Shown here piece after piece: positions 48,014 through 58,306 of a stretch of 64,000 nucleotides of DNA. The stretch lies in the NCBI RefSeq assembly GCF_000497045.1, contig NW_015961965.1, positions 66,779 to 130,778 of the forward strand, written 5' to 3'. A program made the translations under genes and the position numbers. The stretch's first letter is position 1; every line of letters begins with the position of its first letter. The notes under the pieces were generated by a model. The model worked only from the letters and a program-made list of their open reading frames with translations, was not told the DNA's origin and made no database searches. This DNA comes from Kalmanozyma brasiliensis GHG001 (taxonomy: Eukaryota; Basidiomycota; Ustilaginomycetes; Ustilaginales).

Positions 48014-51000
48014 CTACTTGACCTTGACCACCACGAACGGCACCTCAACGTCCTCGCCCTCCAGGTCGTCTGCCATAATTTCGACGATGACCCACTGCGC
48101 GTGCTTCGGGATGGGCTTCTTGGACACCGTCTTAATCAGCGTGCTCATCTTCATCTTGAGCCTCTCCTCGCGCTTCTTCCCTGGCAAGAACGCCGAGAAC
48201 AGCATCGAAACGCCAGAGCTCAGCATCGACACCTCCAGGCCGTGCTTCTCCTTGAACAGATCCAAGAACTCCTGCAGCGTAATGTCCTGCTCCACCTTGA
48301 AGCGCGACCACAGCGTCCACTCGGTCTCGTTGTACTTGAGCTTTTGCGCTGCGATCGGGTCGCTGAATGCAATGAATGGCAGCGCCAGGTTGACGAATGC
48401 ATTCGAGTACGCCTCCAGCTCCTTCTTCTCATCCAGCAGCTTGTACAGCTCCAGGTTGACCAGCCCCGTAGCCAGAGCTGTGGTAGTGGCGATGGCAGGG
48501 ATAATCTTGCCTGCAATACCCTTGGTCTGATGCTTGTCGGCAGGTGAGATGCCGTAGTTGGTGGCTCGCAGGTTCGAGGCAGCCGTGATGAAGTCCATGT
48601 GGTGGTTCGTGTCATCGTCCTTCTCCATCTCGATTGGCTGCAGACGGAACCCAGCCAACGACGATGCCTCGGGTAGGCTGCTGGTCACCTCCGTCAGGTC
48701 GCCTCCATCAGCGGATGCGGCGTTGTTGCTGCTGGCAGCCGCCTCGTTCTCGTTGACCTGGATCTTGACATTGTCCTTGGGCTTGAATTCGGGCACCTGC
48801 ATTGACGACAGCACCTTGCGGAACAGCCCAGCGTCGGCCTCACCCTTGAGACCGTAGTTTTCGGCGTGCAGCAACGCGGCGCTCATCACGTACTCGAGGT
48901 GCATCTGGTCGTCGGCGTCAAACGTCAAAGGCTTGGGCGCACGCTTGGGTCCCGACCAGAACGGCTGGCCCGTAGATGTCACTGCATCCGCAGGCAGCGA
49001 GTGCAGCAGCTGTCGGATGTTGTTGCTGTAGTTCTCCTCGAAGCGCATGCGAGCCCAGTAGATGCACTGCTCGAACGACTTGGGTCGCTCGTCAACAAGA
49101 TAGAGCTTGATCTGATCCAGCTGCTCCTTGGCACCCGAGCCCGACTTGAGCGTCGTCTCAATGTAGTCCGGCTGCGTGAGGTACTGGTTGACATTCTCCG
49201 CCGGCTTGAGGAAGAACTCGTCAAATTGCTCGCGAGCCCACTGGATCGTGTGCTCAATGGCGTTGGGGAAGTTCTTGAGCGTGCACACCGGGATCGACTT
49301 CTCGGGAGGATCCTGGGACGATGAGTATGACTCGGTAAGATGAGGTACGACCACCTGTGTGTTGGCCTTGGTGCCGAGCGTGCCCGACTCGAGAAGTGGC
49401 TTCTCGTAGTAGACGCATCGACGGTCCATGTACTGACGAGCCTGCACGTTGTCCAGCGCATTGGTGACACCGGTGAGCGAGGCAAAGAACTCGTCACCGT
49501 AGATGTCTTCGGTCTCGGGTCCGACTCGGTTCTGGTGGCTGTGAATCTTGCCCTTGAGGTCAGGGTTCATCTCGGCCACCGCAGCTGCTGCCGTGTCGGC
49601 CTTGAAGTGACCCACATCCTTGGAGCGGAACAGGAACTGTCGGTTGAGATTTGACTTCTCGATCGTGTCCATGTCGGTGACGTGGATGATTCCTTCGGGG
49701 CCACTGCCGAGACCCATCATACTCCAGTTCTTGAGCATCTCGCATCCGATAGCACCCGAACCGACGAGGAACTGGCGTGCATTGGCAATCTTCTGCTGGA
49801 AGGTTCGACCCACCACCGCGATTTGGCCATCGTACCTCGAGTTGGCAGGTGCGAACTCGCTCTCTGGCAGGCTGGCGACCGAGTCTGGGAGCGACTCGAG
49901 AGAGTCTACGTAGAGATGCTGGACGAGGGGGTGGAACTTGCCGGAGCATGCCTTGAGCACCTCTTGTGCAACAAAGCCACCGACGTACGCGACCATTGGG
50001 GACAGATCACCTTGCGCTTGGAAGGCGAGCTCGCGAACCACCTTTTCAGGCAAGTCGGCGGCATCCTGACCGGATTGCTGGAAGATCTGTTTGGTGAGCG
50101 CGAGCACTTCGTCGGCGTCTTGCGCGTTCCTCGGTCGGGGCAAGCGGCCGTTCTTCTGCTGGAACTGGGAGAGCGCCTGGAAGCCAGCGTGGAGAGCGGC
50201 AGGGCGGTCGAACTTGGCGTAGTCGGCAATGAGGACTTCGGGCTGCTTTTCGCTTTCTCGCAGCGACTTGAAGGCGATCTCCTTGGGCATCTTGACCTGC
50301 TTGAAGATGCCGCCACGCTTGTACTCGCCGAGACCCTTGGTGCTGCCGATGGTGAAAGTGTAGGGACCCTTGACTGTGACCTTACGCGGCTGACTGTCGT
50401 TGAGCGCCTCCATACCTTGCACCTCGGTGAATGCAACATAGTCACCGTCCTCGAGACCATGACGGGTCTCGTCGAGGGTGGTGACCAAACCCTCGTCGTC
50501 CTCGCTGGCGATGGACACGATCATGCCGGACAGCGGCTGCTCGCCGGTAGGATCGTTGCAGAGGAACTTGGGGCCGAAGTCGTTGAAGATGGAGCCAAAG
50601 AGACCTCGCACCTCGGCCGAGATAAAGTGGGTGGAAGAGCCGTGGGTAATGTCGTTGACGCGGAGTTGCTCGCCATGGAGCGAGTCGGTCATGACGACAA
50701 CCTGGAAGCGAGCGAGCACATCCTTGTTCAGCTCGCTCTCCTCGAGAACGCGGATGGGAACGTATGTGTTGAGCTCGGCGAGACGAGGCTGCGTGGCCTG
50801 ATCCCTGCGAGCGCCCGAGGAGACATCTTCTGGGCGAAGGAAGAACTGTGTGCTGAGATCGGAGATGGAGACGGGAGTGGGGTCGAAAATGGTGATGCTC
50901 TTTACGCCTGCCAATGCGACGTTCTTTGCGATTTCGGCACCGAGACCGCGGAGACCAACGACGAGAACATTGCTAGCCGCCATGCGCTTCATGGCATCGT

Positions 51001-51088
51001 GACCGAGCACATAGAGCTGACGACTGTAGAGACCTTCGTCGATGCCCTGCTCGGGCTGATCGACCTTCATGTCCTCTGGAGCCGCCAT
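48014..51088 (-). CDS. UBA1: Ubiquitin-activating enzyme E1
   Basis: Activates ubiquitin with ATP and passes it to E2 enzymes. The ATG at 51088 (MAAPEDMKVDQPEQGIDEGLYSRQLYVLG) gives 1024 residues, the normal size; the frame is open for 111 more codons upstream but without family features. In order: the inactive adenylation half (LVVGLRGLGAEIAKNVALAG), the active adenylation domain (FLVGSGAIGCEMLKNWSMMG), the catalytic Cys domain with PVCTLKNFPNAIEHTIQWA (Cys near 600), and the ubiquitin-fold domain ending VPFVVVKVK. All key blocks are intact. The gene is intronless. Confidence 0.97.
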   Translation of the reverse strand: MAAPEDMKVDQPEQGIDEGLYSRQLYVLGHDAMKRMAASNVLVVGLRGLGAEIAKNVALAGVKSITIFDPTPVSISDLSTQFFLRPEDVSSGARRDQATQPRLAELNTYVPIRVLEESELNKDVLARFQVVVMTDSLHGEQLRVNDITHGSSTHFISAEVRGLFGSIFNDFGPKFLCNDPTGEQPLSGMIVSIASEDDEGLVTTLDETRHGLEDGDYVAFTEVQGMEALNDSQPRKVTVKGPYTFTIGSTKGLGEYKRGGIFKQVKMPKEIAFKSLRESEKQPEVLIADYAKFDRPAALHAGFQALSQFQQKNGRLPRPRNAQDADEVLALTKQIFQQSGQDAADLPEKVVRELAFQAQGDLSPMVAYVGGFVAQEVLKACSGKFHPLVQHLYVDSLESLPDSVASLPESEFAPANSRYDGQIAVVGRTFQQKIANARQFLVGSGAIGCEMLKNWSMMGLGSGPEGIIHVTDMDTIEKSNLNRQFLFRSKDVGHFKADTAAAAVAEMNPDLKGKIHSHQNRVGPETEDIYGDEFFASLTGVTNALDNVQARQYMDRRCVYYEKPLLESGTLGTKANTQVVVPHLTESYSSSQDPPEKSIPVCTLKNFPNAIEHTIQWAREQFDEFFLKPAENVNQYLTQPDYIETTLKSGSGAKEQLDQIKLYLVDERPKSFEQCIYWARMRFEENYSNNIRQLLHSLPADAVTSTGQPFWSGPKRAPKPLTFDADDQMHLEYVMSAALLHAENYGLKGEADAGLFRKVLSSMQVPEFKPKDNVKIQVNENEAAASSNNAASADGGDLTEVTSSLPEASSLAGFRLQPIEMEKDDDTNHHMDFITAASNLRATNYGISPADKHQTKGIAGKIIPAIATTTALATGLVNLELYKLLDEKKELEAYSNAFVNLALPFIAFSDPIAAQKLKYNETEWTLWSRFKVEQDITLQEFLDLFKEKHGLEVSMLSSGVSMLFSAFLPGKKREERLKMKMSTLIKTVSKKPIPKHAQWVIVEIMADDLEGEDVEVPFVVVKVK

Positions 51089-51743
51089 TGTCGCTGTGGT
51101 TGCCCTGTGCTGTCTTGTGGAATTCAAGATTCTGCGTGCGGGGGCGGTTTCGAGGGGTGTGCTGATGCCGTCCTTGCCACTTTCCAATCGATAATGATGA
51201 TGAGTGTTTCCAAGTAGCTGGTTGCGTGCAATGAAGATGAGCTGGGATGACAGCGAAGCAGGATGGATGGCGGGAGGTTGGGAGGGAGGAAGCGTCGATC
51301 TTCGAAGTGTTGCGTTCTCGCACACCGCTGTAGTGCCCTGTGCTGGCCTAGAATTTGCTGAGTTAGACGTGGAGGCTGAAGCGCTGGCTGAGCCGTGCGT
51401 TGGATTGTGCCGCGATTCCATTTCTAAAATCCGAAGTCACATCGATCACGCAGGCTCTGCTCGCTGCGCTGCTGTTCCATTTTTGGACCCAACTTCAGAC
51501 CGCCATTTTCAACTGCCTTTTTGCGACACGGCGACACCCTGAAGACCTTTCAACGTTTCCGGCGACCTTCTCGAGCAAACTCACACTGTGGGAACAGAGA
51601 TGGAAGACAATCCAGGCTTGATCACAGGCACGACAGCTCATAGCGGAAGGGAAGAGAGAATGCATATGTGTGTATAAGTGTAATGTCGTCCAATGCTAAT
51701 CCGTCCTACAAAAGAAACCTTCGTCTACGAGCTGATCGTACAT
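51089..51743. other. Intergenic, promoter side of UBA1
   Basis: Lies between the UBA1 start and the stop of the NTF2-like gene. The first 330 bases can be read as an open extension of UBA1, but this probably is leader sequence. No other feature is recognised. Confidence 0.45.
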
Positions 51744-54011
51744 CTACTGCTGGTCCTGATCTGGCGCACGCAATGCACCTCTAGAATCATCGTTCGAAAC
51801 CACCGACGCGGCCTTAGACTGCGGGCGCGACTGGGCCGAAAAGTGCTCCCACATGTTGACCAGGTTCGCTGCCGGTCCTCCCCCTGCCGCAGCGCCACCG
51901 GAACCAAACTCGACGCCGTCGTACCCACTGATGTTGGAAGCGTTCGACATGGAAGAAGGCAGCGCGGAGCCAGGAGCTGAGTTGGTGCTGGTAGCGCGTC
52001 CGCCGTCTAGTCTCTTTGCAGACCGCTCCCTGAACTTGGCGCTACTGTCGGGCGGAAAATCCGCCGAGCGGCGCGAGTCGATGGCGCCCGCCGTGTGCGG
52101 AGTGGCGTAGGCAGAGGCAAAGTGCGACGCGAGGTTGTCGGTCGACATGGCACGCGAAGGCGCCATCGAGTGCGAGCCGGACCTCGTCCTGGTGCGTGTG
52201 CCTGTTACAGTACCGCCTCCCGACAAGCCCGCAGTGCTGCCAAAGCGGAAACGAGTGGGGGACGGAGCCCGCGATCGAGAGATGGTCTGGAACTCTCGCG
52301 CTGGGGCACGGCCAAGATGCTGCAAGTGAGGGTGAGTAAACATGGCCTCGGCATCGTGCTGGCTGATCTGGTATCCAGCGCCAGTAGACGAGTGCGGTTC
52401 GAGGTCGGTCGACGACGAGGATGCGCCTGGAATGGCCTTGTGCAGCAAGACGGAAGACAGTTTGAATCCCTTGGCGATGGCCCACGAGACGAGGAAGCCG
52501 ACCAACCTGCGCTCGATTGAATAGATGAGGGATGCAAAAGGGATCACACCCTCGATGGTCTCGCGCAGGCCCCAGGTGTCCTCATGTCGGACGATCAGAC
52601 CAGCGTCGTTGAACTCGAGGCGGCTCATGACACGCAGCTGGATGCTGAACAACGACTTGAGCGCGGCTCTGGGGTGGAAGAGCGACCAAAGCAGCGCTCG
52701 GAAGGTGGATCGGCCCAAGCCCTCACTGCTCCAGTGCGGCGTGAGAGCATCGGCTGGGATAGGTGGACGTGAAGCCAATTGTTGCTGCACAGCCTCGGCA
52801 TCGACGTAGTGGTGTCCGTTGGCGCCGTTGGTGAGGCTGTTGAGGATCGAGTTGGCGGTCGGCGTGGCAGCAGAGGAGGGTGTGGCCCCGAAGTCTTCGC
52901 CGTTGACGCTGGGAGGCGTGTTGGTAGCGTGTGGCTGCGTGCCCGAGAGCGGACGCATGCCACCGTGGCCGGGTGTGTGTGGCCTCGACCCACCCCAGAC
53001 GCTCGAGATGCTGAAGGGCGTGGTAGGGCTCTGCGGGTGACTGGCGACTCGTGAGTAGGCACTGCTGCCACCATAATCGATGAAGGGGTGAGGAGTCATG
53101 GGATAGGCGGACGCAGACATGGGATGCGATGAAGATGCGCGAGGCGTGCGGTTGACGTCGCTGGCGTTGGGATCGGCAGATGGCTTGGGCACGGACGAAC
53201 CAAAGAGCGAAGGGAAGAGAGTGACGGTGATCGTGTGGTCGATGATACCCGCTCGTGTTCCATCAAACTCGAAATCGGAGCAGATAACATCACGAAGCTC
53301 AGATTGAACGTCCATGCCTGGCAAAGCGAAAGCCATCATGAACTGGTTGGCAATCTGGTTCCTTCCGTGTGCGGAGAGCAAGGGAGATTCGAAGACGGCG
53401 CCGCTCTCGTAGTAGCGCCAGACCATCTCTTTGACCTCTTCAGGTTTGCGTTTGCAGGAGTAGAAGGTGCTATGGAGGCCGAGGATGACATCGGTGAGGG
53501 TGCTGGGACTGGGTGGACCAGCGCTGTATCCACCGCCATTGCCGAGGCCGTGCAGGCCAGGGTGGTGGGAGAGGCTGAGACTGCTGGGCCCGGCGTGGTG
53601 GCCATCGACGTTAGGATGGGCAGAAGCGAGATTGAGGTTGAATGGATGAGCTGATGGACCACTGCCCGCGCTGCTCTGGGCTCGACCGTGGACGCGCATT
53701 GAGAGGCTGCTGGGTGTCTTTGGTACGCCTGCCGAACCGCCAGGGAAGTAGCCCTCGGAGTGTGGACCTGGTTGGCGGGGATGATGGTGCCAGCCAGCAG
53801 GGACAGTAGCAGGCTTATCGGTAGCCTGGTAGGAGCCTTGACGGCGATGGTTGGATGCAGGCGCTGCCGATGTTGCGCTGACGTTGGAGGCGGCTGCGAC
53901 GGCGGCATCCTCCTTGGCAGACGAGGTGGCGTTGCGTGGGAGGTCGATCTTGAGATCCGAAAGGTCACCAGATTGGCCCGACTGACCAGGGAACGGGACC
54001 TGAGCCGACAT
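51744..54011 (-). CDS. Fungal NTF2-like (SigF-like) domain protein
   Basis: 755 residues with a Ser/Gly/His-rich N-terminus (1-175). Two conserved stretches are visible: TLTDVILGLHSTFYSCKRKPEEVKEMVWRYYESGAVFESP and the following LRDVICSDFEFDG (about 178-270), and FSIQLRVMSRLEFNDAGLIVRHEDTWGLRE with ERRLVGFLVSWAIAKG (about 462-530). A long, probably disordered Ser/Pro insertion separates them. This is the split pattern of the fungal SigF-like NTF2-fold family; the assignment is from remembered family character. The last part (530-755) is again Ser/Gly-rich. The biochemical role is unknown. No catalytic residues can be named. Confidence 0.7.
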   Translation of the reverse strand: MSAQVPFPGQSGQSGDLSDLKIDLPRNATSSAKEDAAVAAASNVSATSAAPASNHRRQGSYQATDKPATVPAGWHHHPRQPGPHSEGYFPGGSAGVPKTPSSLSMRVHGRAQSSAGSGPSAHPFNLNLASAHPNVDGHHAGPSSLSLSHHPGLHGLGNGGGYSAGPPSPSTLTDVILGLHSTFYSCKRKPEEVKEMVWRYYESGAVFESPLLSAHGRNQIANQFMMAFALPGMDVQSELRDVICSDFEFDGTRAGIIDHTITVTLFPSLFGSSVPKPSADPNASDVNRTPRASSSHPMSASAYPMTPHPFIDYGGSSAYSRVASHPQSPTTPFSISSVWGGSRPHTPGHGGMRPLSGTQPHATNTPPSVNGEDFGATPSSAATPTANSILNSLTNGANGHHYVDAEAVQQQLASRPPIPADALTPHWSSEGLGRSTFRALLWSLFHPRAALKSLFSIQLRVMSRLEFNDAGLIVRHEDTWGLRETIEGVIPFASLIYSIERRLVGFLVSWAIAKGFKLSSVLLHKAIPGASSSSTDLEPHSSTGAGYQISQHDAEAMFTHPHLQHLGRAPAREFQTISRSRAPSPTRFRFGSTAGLSGGGTVTGTRTRTRSGSHSMAPSRAMSTDNLASHFASAYATPHTAGAIDSRRSADFPPDSSAKFRERSAKRLDGGRATSTNSAPGSALPSSMSNASNISGYDGVEFGSGGAAAGGGPAANLVNMWEHFSAQSRPQSKAASVVSNDDSRGALRAPDQDQQ

Positions 54012-55484
54012 GATGATGAAGCAATCTAGAGGTTGGTGCTGATGCTACCACAGGCGGGGCGGTGAGGTTCTATGCGTACGGAGGCAGAAGCTTAGGCGGT
54101 GAGCCTACGACAGCATGCAAATGCAACAGAAGATGAATGAATGGCTGCTGTCTTGATGATGTATGCTGTGTTTATGGCGATGATGATGGTAGGAGGAGAG
54201 GATGAGAGAGGAGATGATGTTGACCAAAATGAAAGGAGATGATGAGATGCATTTGAAATGGCGTTGCAGTGTCTCGGTGCGCCTCTTTGCGGGGTCAGCC
54301 TGGCTTGGCCCTTGTTGCTGTCAGATGACTCTGGCTTTCAAGCGGTAACTTGACAGCCAGACAGACACACGCGCTCTCTCCTCAAAAGGCAATTTCACGC
54401 TCGACTCAATTTGTCGCCGCCGCCTGCTGCTGTTGAATTTTGAACTTTCTGCGCGATGATTTGCAGCCAATCCTCCGCATTTTGCTGTCGCCGATTTGCT
54501 GCTGTTCTGAGTTGCCGCCGCTTTGTCTCTTTTTCTGCGATCGTCGTCCCTGCCTGTCTGCTTGCCTGCAAATGGCGATGAAAAGGTCTCGATGCGTCCT
54601 CCATGCCCCAACACGGCACAATGAACGCTCGTCATCGAAGAGTCACTGCGCTGACAACCGTATTCCCAGCTGGGTCTTGTCGACGCGAAGCTCTATCCCC
54701 ACTTTTGTCTCAGCTGTGATCTCCGCACCACTCATCACATTCCATCGAGTCGAGTGCGATTCCATCGAGACGTGAAACTCGACGGTGGCAAATGTACGAT
54801 ATCACATGCAGGTCGTTCTGTTGCAACCAGGATCGTCCAAGCGTAGATCTGCGCAGGGTTTCTGTCTGCACCTCGGATCGAGGCAACGTGGGAAATCGTA
54901 CCACTGCTTGATACTGAACGGCCTGGAGCTGCACACTACGATACGCACCGGCATGGGCCAAAAGGGAATGTTGGGTTCCAGCCTCTACCATTCCAAGAAG
55001 CGGATGAGTCTCGCAGTCACAAATTGCCCGGCAGCCTAATCTCGCTTTCACAATATACTCCGCTTCAAGCGGCGACCCTCCCCCGCCCTGTGTTGATGAA
55101 ATGCAAGCTTCTCGTGTTGCTGTCACTTTGTCTCACTTGGCCGTGGTCCACGCGAATCCCCTTCTGCTTGGCCTTCATTCTTACCTGGGATGTCGAGATG
55201 ATGGATCTGTCAACAAGAGTCGATCGAGCCAAGCCAACGGAACAGGGATCGACCGAGGAGGCACAACATCGACGCATGCAGGGTGCTGTGGGCTGCGCTC
55301 GCGTGAAAGGGCGGGCAGATCTCCAAACTTTGGCGACGCAGTGGCAAGCTCAAATTTTCGTCCAGATGTTAGGCTTGTAAATGAGACAGCTTGCAAAAAA
55401 AATTGTCCTCCTACAGAGACGCGACGTCATTTGGCCTGTTACGATTCAGCCTCGCCCCAACGCGTTGTTTTCGACTCGCCTTGG

Positions 55485-55515
55485 GACCCGATCCGCCAAG
55501 CTAGCGGATCGGGTC
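55485..55515. repeat. Perfect inverted repeat, 12-bp arms, 7-base loop
   Basis: GACCCGATCCGC at 55485-55496 and its exact complement GCGGATCGGGTC at 55504-55515 flank CAAGCTA. It lies well away from any gene end, so it is not an obvious terminator. It could be a binding site for a dimeric regulator or a structured RNA element. Confidence 0.95.
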
Positions 55516-55750
55516 TTGCACCCCACGCCAAGATCACCGGCCTGTCAAGAAGCGCGCCACGCTTCTGCCCCTTTGATGCTGTTCGTTTCCTTTGTCTTCG
55601 ATACCGACTTGAAGCTCGATGCCGCCCCACCTGCTCCCTCTCTCTCTTCTTGTTCGCCGCTGGCCGATAAAGCTACGTCCGATCGTCAGAGGGGCACAGC
55701 CTCCAAGGATGCCGCTTGATTCCGGCTCTGGAAGAGGGTGAATTTGACTT

Positions 55751-55765
55751 GACATACAGTATGTC
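55751..55765. repeat. 15-base palindrome GACATACAGTATGTC
   Basis: Seven-base arms (GACATAC and GTATGTC) are separated by one base. It lies 0.9 kb upstream of the chitinase start, with a further GACAT at 55773. It could be a dimer-type operator; no known factor is assigned. Confidence 0.9.
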
Positions 55766-56514
55766 GTTTTTTGACATGGCTCATTCTATGGCCGCCGACA
55801 AGGTTCTTCCGCTGCGCCACCCTTGCATCATGCTTTCGTTCGGTCTTCGTTGAGCTTGCAGTTCTTCTCAGGGGCCGATGCAGCTCAACTTCTAACCTTG
55901 CGCTGCGAACCTATGATAGCCGTCGGAACCTCGGATGCGCCACAAGGATTCAGCCCTTTGACAGGTCCGGTAGACGTTCACATGACTAGCCAAGAGCGAT
56001 TAGCTCAGACGACGGCCTGAACTTCGAGCACAAGCTAGCTTGACGGAGTATCCCGACGGATCGAGATTCGAAGCTGCCGGAGAATGCTGGTCAAGGTAGA
56101 GCTTGGTCGTAAGATTAGCCTTGCTAAGCTTGATGCTAGGTTCCAATGGACCGGCGACTGAGTCCAGGGCCCTCCGTGACCTTAAGTCTATAATTGCTAT
56201 ATACTCGAGCCTTTTCTCCTCTTCCCTAATTGCTTCGATCAGCTCATTCTCATTTCATCGTCGACCAGGCTGGCCGCTCTCCCTCCCCCCACCCTTTCTC
56301 TTCTTCTACGCCTAGAGCTTCCGTTGATCGGACTCGAGCTTTCGACCCCTTTCCCACGAGATCAGCTGAGCTTGATCGCTTCGAAGCATACGAGGGAGCC
56401 GGTTCTTCCCTATCTTTCTGACCTCAACAGTCGTTGATCGGCTTTCGAGGTATTCTCGTCTTTCACCGCCCCTGAGCAGGTCCCCTCCTCGTTGAACCCG
56501 CTGGAGAAAAACAC

Positions 56515-56633
56515 TCCTTTGTAGACCACACTCCCTTCACCTCGCTCGGTGCTGGACACCTTATATACGCTCCTTTGTCTTCTCAGCTCTTCAGACGCCA
56601 CATATACACTCCTTTGTTCATATCAAACAAAGG
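56515..56633. promoter_or_regulatory. Cluster of four ACAAAGG motifs and a TATA box upstream of the chitinase
   Basis: The word TCCTTTGT (ACAAAGGA on the other strand) occurs at 56515, 56571 and 56610, and ACAAAGG on the plus strand at 56627. TTATATAC lies at 56561-56568, about 100 bases before the ATG. ACAAAG is the core bound by HMG-box factors; the pheromone response element of smut Prf1 is ACAAAGGGA. Three of the four copies lie downstream of the TATA box, so they may be leader sequence; two of them are also part of a 40-bp direct repeat (ATATAC(G/A)CTCCTTTGT). Confidence 0.5.
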
Positions 56634-56668
56634 CATCGACTTCATCTCGCAACACGCGATACCTCAAG

Positions 56669-58306
56669 ATGAAGCTCCTCCCACTCGGCGTCTTGGCGTT
56701 TGCCAGCCTACTCTCCACCTCGGCGATGACTCTACCTGAGGGCACCGGCCATGATCTCGCATCACCCATCGGGATGCCGGACAGCAGCAATGAAGCTAGA
56801 CCAGGTGTCAGCTTCGTTCCCGATCGACTCTCCACCTTGACATCCTCTCCATCGAGTTCCTCCCCTCCTCAGCAGCGACGTTCTCTATGGCAGCTGCTCC
56901 TCGGCGAAGGCGGTACAGGTAAGGGCCAGAACAGGAGGCTGGTCCCCTCTGCCCGCTTCCGACCTCGCGACCTTCGACGTCATCTTTCCGCTACCTCCCC
57001 TCCCGACGATCCGAAAGGCGCATGCAAGCCGAACAACTCGACCTCCGTCACCAACCCTTCTTCCAACTCGACCCTTTCGGGTTCGATCTCCAACTCCACC
57101 TCCTCTGCCTCCCCACCCTCCTTCAACTCCTCGACCCCCCTTCCTCCGTCTAAAGTGGCGGTCAACATCACCGGTACCGGTGCCACAATCATGGCGGCCT
57201 ACTGGGCCGACTGGACCGCGTCCACTCTTCCCCCTACCTCGATCGACTTCACCCACTTTGACATTCTCAATTACGCCTTTGCTCTCCCTACTTCCTCCTT
57301 TGATCTGTCCCTCCCCACTGATCCGTCGGGCTCACTCCTTCGTCGATTCGTCGCTGCTTGTCGTGGGGGCAACACCCGAGCGGTTCTCTCGATCGGTGGC
57401 TGGGGAGGGTCGACATATTTCTCGTCTGCTGTTCGCACCGCCGACTCGCGCGCGAGGTTCATCGCCAACATCATCCGTGTTTATCAGAGCTACAATTTGG
57501 ACGGTATAGATCTTGATTGGGAGTACCCGAACGATCCGGGTGCGGGGGATAACGTATACGATCCATCCGACGCAAGGAATTTCCAAACTTTCCTGCAGGA
57601 ACTTCGCGCCGCACTGCCAGCGGGAGCACTGCTGACGGCCGCAGTAACGCACGCTCCGTGGATCGGATCCAATGGCAACCCGGTTAGCAGCGTAGCGCGT
57701 GCCGCGGGGGCGTTGGATTATGTCATGATCATGAACTACGACGTGTGGGGTTCGCGCGCCAATCCGGGTCCCAACGCACCCCTGGCGGATCTGTGTGGGA
57801 ATTCCACCCTGCCCAACGTCAATGCTGCTGCGGGTGTAAGGGCTTGGTCCGCCGCCGGTATGCCCAGGAACAAGATCTTGCTCGGTATCCCCGCGTACGG
57901 CTACATAAACACCTCTTCGAAAACCTCCCTCATTCAACGCTCTCCTCTCGAGAAGAGGTTGGGTGTGCCACTCACCTCCGAGGACGGTAGCACCACCGAA
58001 GGTCAAATCGGATTCTCGAAGATCGTCGCTGCCGGCGCCCTGCAAAAAGGTCCATCCGGCCTGTTCGATGGCGCAGGAGGATTCGACAAGCACTGGGACG
58101 ACTGTTCCGACACCCCCTTCCTCACCGATGGCACCCGCGTGGTGACGTACGACGATACCAGCTCGATCTACGATAAAGGCGCTTTTGCTAGTGCAGCCGG
58201 CATCGGCGGGATCAGCATGTGGAGTTTGGACGGCGATACCAACGAGTGGGATTTGACGAGGAGCGCGAGGGATGGCATGCGAAGTACCAGTGCTGTCCCG
58301 TTGTAA
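56669..58306 (+). CDS. Secreted GH18 chitinase
   Basis: Endo-acting or exo-acting chitinase for cell-wall remodelling. The ATG at 56669 gives 545 residues with a signal peptide (1-19, MKLLPLGVLAFASLLSTSA). Residues about 20-120 form a basic pro-like region with dibasic sites (70-71, 89-90, 102-103). A Ser/Asn linker (121-165) has at least four N-glycosylation sequons. The GH18 barrel runs from about 173: SIGGWGGS, the catalytic LDGIDLDWEYP with Glu at about 285, MNYDVWGS and the C-terminal SMWSLDGD Trp. All catalytic residues are present. Unlike smut Cts1, which is known to leave the cell by an unconventional route, this protein has a normal signal peptide. No chitin-binding module is visible. 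Confidence 0.93.
   Translation: MKLLPLGVLAFASLLSTSAMTLPEGTGHDLASPIGMPDSSNEARPGVSFVPDRLSTLTSSPSSSSPPQQRRSLWQLLLGEGGTGKGQNRRLVPSARFRPRDLRRHLSATSPPDDPKGACKPNNSTSVTNPSSNSTLSGSISNSTSSASPPSFNSSTPLPPSKVAVNITGTGATIMAAYWADWTASTLPPTSIDFTHFDILNYAFALPTSSFDLSLPTDPSGSLLRRFVAACRGGNTRAVLSIGGWGGSTYFSSAVRTADSRARFIANIIRVYQSYNLDGIDLDWEYPNDPGAGDNVYDPSDARNFQTFLQELRAALPAGALLTAAVTHAPWIGSNGNPVSSVARAAGALDYVMIMNYDVWGSRANPGPNAPLADLCGNSTLPNVNAAAGVRAWSAAGMPRNKILLGIPAYGYINTSSKTSLIQRSPLEKRLGVPLTSEDGSTTEGQIGFSKIVAAGALQKGPSGLFDGAGGFDKHWDDCSDTPFLTDGTRVVTYDDTSSIYDKGAFASAAGIGGISMWSLDGDTNEWDLTRSARDGMRSTSAVPL

Larger units (their letters stand above)
54012..56668. other. Gene-poor 2.7-kb stretch upstream of the chitinase gene
   Basis: No long frame with a domain on either strand. 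The part next to 54011 is the promoter of the NTF2-like gene, with ATGATG-type repeats at about 54120-54250. A perfect 12-bp inverted repeat lies at 55485-55515 and a 15-base palindrome at 55751-55765. The last 450 bases are the chitinase promoter, with TATA-like words at about 56197 and 56561. Confidence 0.5.

Noticed and set aside
49682..51217. Long open frame of 511 codons on the plus strand
   Set aside because: It lies opposite the conserved UBA1 coding sequence and results from GC-rich codon use; its translation has no domain.
54321..55720. Several short frames on both strands (100-190 codons)
   Set aside because: They overlap each other in different frames, have no domain, and no splice model joins them.
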